A DNA stretch of 6,907 nt from an uncultured Planctomycetaceae bacterium. Lineage in GTDB: Bacteria; Planctomycetota; Planctomycetia; Pirellulales; Pirellulaceae. The notes beneath the pieces were generated by a model. The model searched no databases, was not told the origin of the DNA, and saw only the letters and a list, made by a program, of their open reading frames with translations. Made by a program: the position numbers and the translations under genes. Position 1 is the first letter of the stretch. Each line of letters opens with the position of its first letter. This document shows, one piece after another, positions 5,655-6,907 of this stretch. Where the stretch lies: NCBI GenBank assembly GCA_903927685.1, contig CAIYOB010000072.1:1-6907 (forward strand), in the 5' to 3' direction.

Positions 5655-6907
5655 ATGCTGTCGGTTCCGGACCGGAATCTCGAGGTCACCGCATGTGCCA
5701 GGTGTTGCTTCCTGGCCATTGGCCTCCTGGCAGGCGACTCGGTATGGGCCGCCGCCGCGGCGCCGCTGACCAGCATCGGGGCGGTCAAGAGTCTCTCTCC
5801 CGAACAAGCGGCGGGCAAGCTGCCCGTCCGGCTGCGCGGCGTGGTGACCTATGTGCGGCCGGTCGAGCGGAACCTGTACCTGCAGGACGATTCGGGCGGC
5901 GTGCAGCTGCTCCCCTCCGACCTGCTTGGCTCCCTCGCCATCGGGGACGGGATCGAGGTCGAGGGTGTCACCGATCCAGGCAGCTTCAGGCCTGCGGTCC
6001 AGCCGGCACGGATCCGTCGCCTGGGCCGGGCGGAACTGCCGGCCGCGCCGCCGGTCACGACGCTCATGATGATCGACCCGCGCTGGGAGGGCCGGCGAGT
6101 TGCCATCGAGGGCCTGGTCATCAATCGCGGCATGTTTCAGGACGCGACCTGGTTGAACGTGTTGCTGCCCGATGGCGTCATCCACGCATTCCTGTCCGGC
6201 TGGACGCCCGAGCAACTGCCTGCGGACCTGATCGGAGCTCGTATCCGCCTGAACGGAACCTGCGCCCCCATGGCTTCTGCCGATCGCCGGGTGACGCTGG
6301 CTTTTCTCTTCGCGCCGCCGCAAGCAGACATCCTGATCCCCGCCGCACCGCGCGTGGATCTGGCCGCCTTCGCCGTGACACCCGCCCAGCGGCTGCGGCA
6401 CCGCGAGGCGACGGCGTCGGAGCCCCCGCCGACCTTCTTGGAGGGCGAGGTCACGGCAATCCTCAGCACCCACGCATTCTATCTTCAGGACGCATCCGCC
6501 GGGATCCTGATTCGCAGCGTGCTGCCCGTCGATGTCCGGCTGGGTTCCCGCCTCCGGGCCCTGGGCTACCCGCGGCGGGAGGGGGCGGGAGTCGTCTTCG
6601 ATCTCGGGGAGCAGCGCGAAGTGGCGCGGGGCGAACTCCCGCCCCCGGTCCCCTTGACGCCGGAGATGCTGGTGCGGGGCGAGCACGAGCAGCGACGGAC
6701 TTGTTTCGAAGCCGGGATCCTCTCGGTGACGCGGTCCGCGGCGTCGAAGCAACTCGACCTCACGCTTCAGTTCGGCTCCGTCGTCGTGATCGCGCAGGTC
6801 CCGCCGCACCTGGTCGACGCCCAGACCCTGATCGTGGGCAGCCGCGTCCGTGTCTGCGGGGTCCTGGAAGAGCGGGCGAGTCCGGACGGGGATCCCCAGG
6901 GGCTGCA
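5655..6907 (+). CDS. Exported protein with OB-fold-like repeats, probable sensor region of a membrane kinase (3' partial)
   Basis: The frame is open from the ATG for 417 codons to the window edge, so the C-terminus is missing. Residues 17-32 form a signal-peptide core (CCFLAIGLLAGDSVWA) with a plausible cleavage site after VWA; there is no lipobox. The mature part opens with a phrase I recall from ectodomains of sensor histidine kinases: SIGAVKSLSPEQAAGKLPV, then LRGVVTYV and NLYLQDDSGGVQL. It reads as four OB-fold-like units: about 58-120, 148-202, 261-320 and 350-405. Units 1 and 3 share the pattern GxVTxxxxxxxxYLQDxSxGxxx and then LGSRLRALGY or IGDGIEVEGV. Units 2 and 4 are more divergent. 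The fold suggests ligand or surface binding in the periplasm. The missing part may carry a membrane helix and a kinase module, but a secreted binding protein is also possible. Its own promoter-like region and the terminator upstream suggest separate transcription from the kinase before it. Confidence 0.75.
   Translation, partial: MLSVPDRNLEVTACARCCFLAIGLLAGDSVWAAAAAPLTSIGAVKSLSPEQAAGKLPVRLRGVVTYVRPVERNLYLQDDSGGVQLLPSDLLGSLAIGDGIEVEGVTDPGSFRPAVQPARIRRLGRAELPAAPPVTTLMMIDPRWEGRRVAIEGLVINRGMFQDATWLNVLLPDGVIHAFLSGWTPEQLPADLIGARIRLNGTCAPMASADRRVTLAFLFAPPQADILIPAAPRVDLAAFAVTPAQRLRHREATASEPPPTFLEGEVTAILSTHAFYLQDASAGILIRSVLPVDVRLGSRLRALGYPRREGAGVVFDLGEQREVARGELPPPVPLTPEMLVRGEHEQRRTCFEAGILSVTRSAASKQLDLTLQFGSVVVIAQVPPHLVDAQTLIVGSRVRVCGVLEERASPDGDPQGL

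Noticed and set aside
5700..5712. Cysteines in the gene 3 signal region as a lipoprotein attachment site
   Set aside because: The residues before the Cys pair (ACAR) do not fit a lipobox, and the Cys lie at the start of the hydrophobic core, not its end.
3803..5818. Long minus-strand open frame spanning the kinase, the intergenic gap and the start of gene 3
   Set aside because: It covers the HisKA/HATPase/REC coding region, the terminator and the promoter-like region, and its translation shows no domain.
5640..6809. Minus-strand open frame opposite gene 3
   Set aside because: The plus frame has an SD, a signal peptide and repeated OB-like motifs; the minus translation is charged, low in complexity and has no motif.

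Overview
The window is GC-rich bacterial DNA in which G or C dominates third codon positions. All three real genes are on the plus strand. The first gene belongs to a family I associate with Planctomycetota: a discoidin-type domain, a TolB/PD40-like propeller, a region resembling the hydrazine synthase alpha subunit, and two CXXCH haem c motifs. The third gene has a sensor ectodomain type seen in planctomycete, verrucomicrobial and acidobacterial kinases. A planctomycete is the best guess. This rests on recalled family distribution, not on a search.

Layout. Bases 2-2599 hold the C-terminal 863 or more residues of the di-haem propeller protein; its start lies outside the window. After a 42-base gap with a good Shine-Dalgarno (SD) sequence, 2642-5437 encodes a 931-residue hybrid sensor histidine kinase: eight hydrophobic segments, two PAS/PAC modules, HisKA, HATPase and a C-terminal receiver. 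The two genes are probably co-transcribed. The 217-base gap 5438-5654 holds an 11-bp perfect hairpin, a convincing Rho-independent terminator (5513-5548), a perfect 11-bp direct repeat next to a -10-like TATACT, a GC stem-loop at the predicted transcript start, and an SD. Bases 5655-6907 encode the first 417 residues of an exported protein with four OB-fold-like repeats, probably the sensing half of a second membrane kinase. It runs off the window end.

How they may work together. Gene 1 would act outside the cytoplasmic membrane as a haem protein of unknown reaction. The kinase after it would sense a membrane or envelope signal and pass phosphate His554 to Asp856, then to a partner not in the window. 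Gene 3 appears to be a separate transcription unit. Nothing here shows that the three form one pathway, and I see no mobile element, CRISPR array, tRNA or rRNA.
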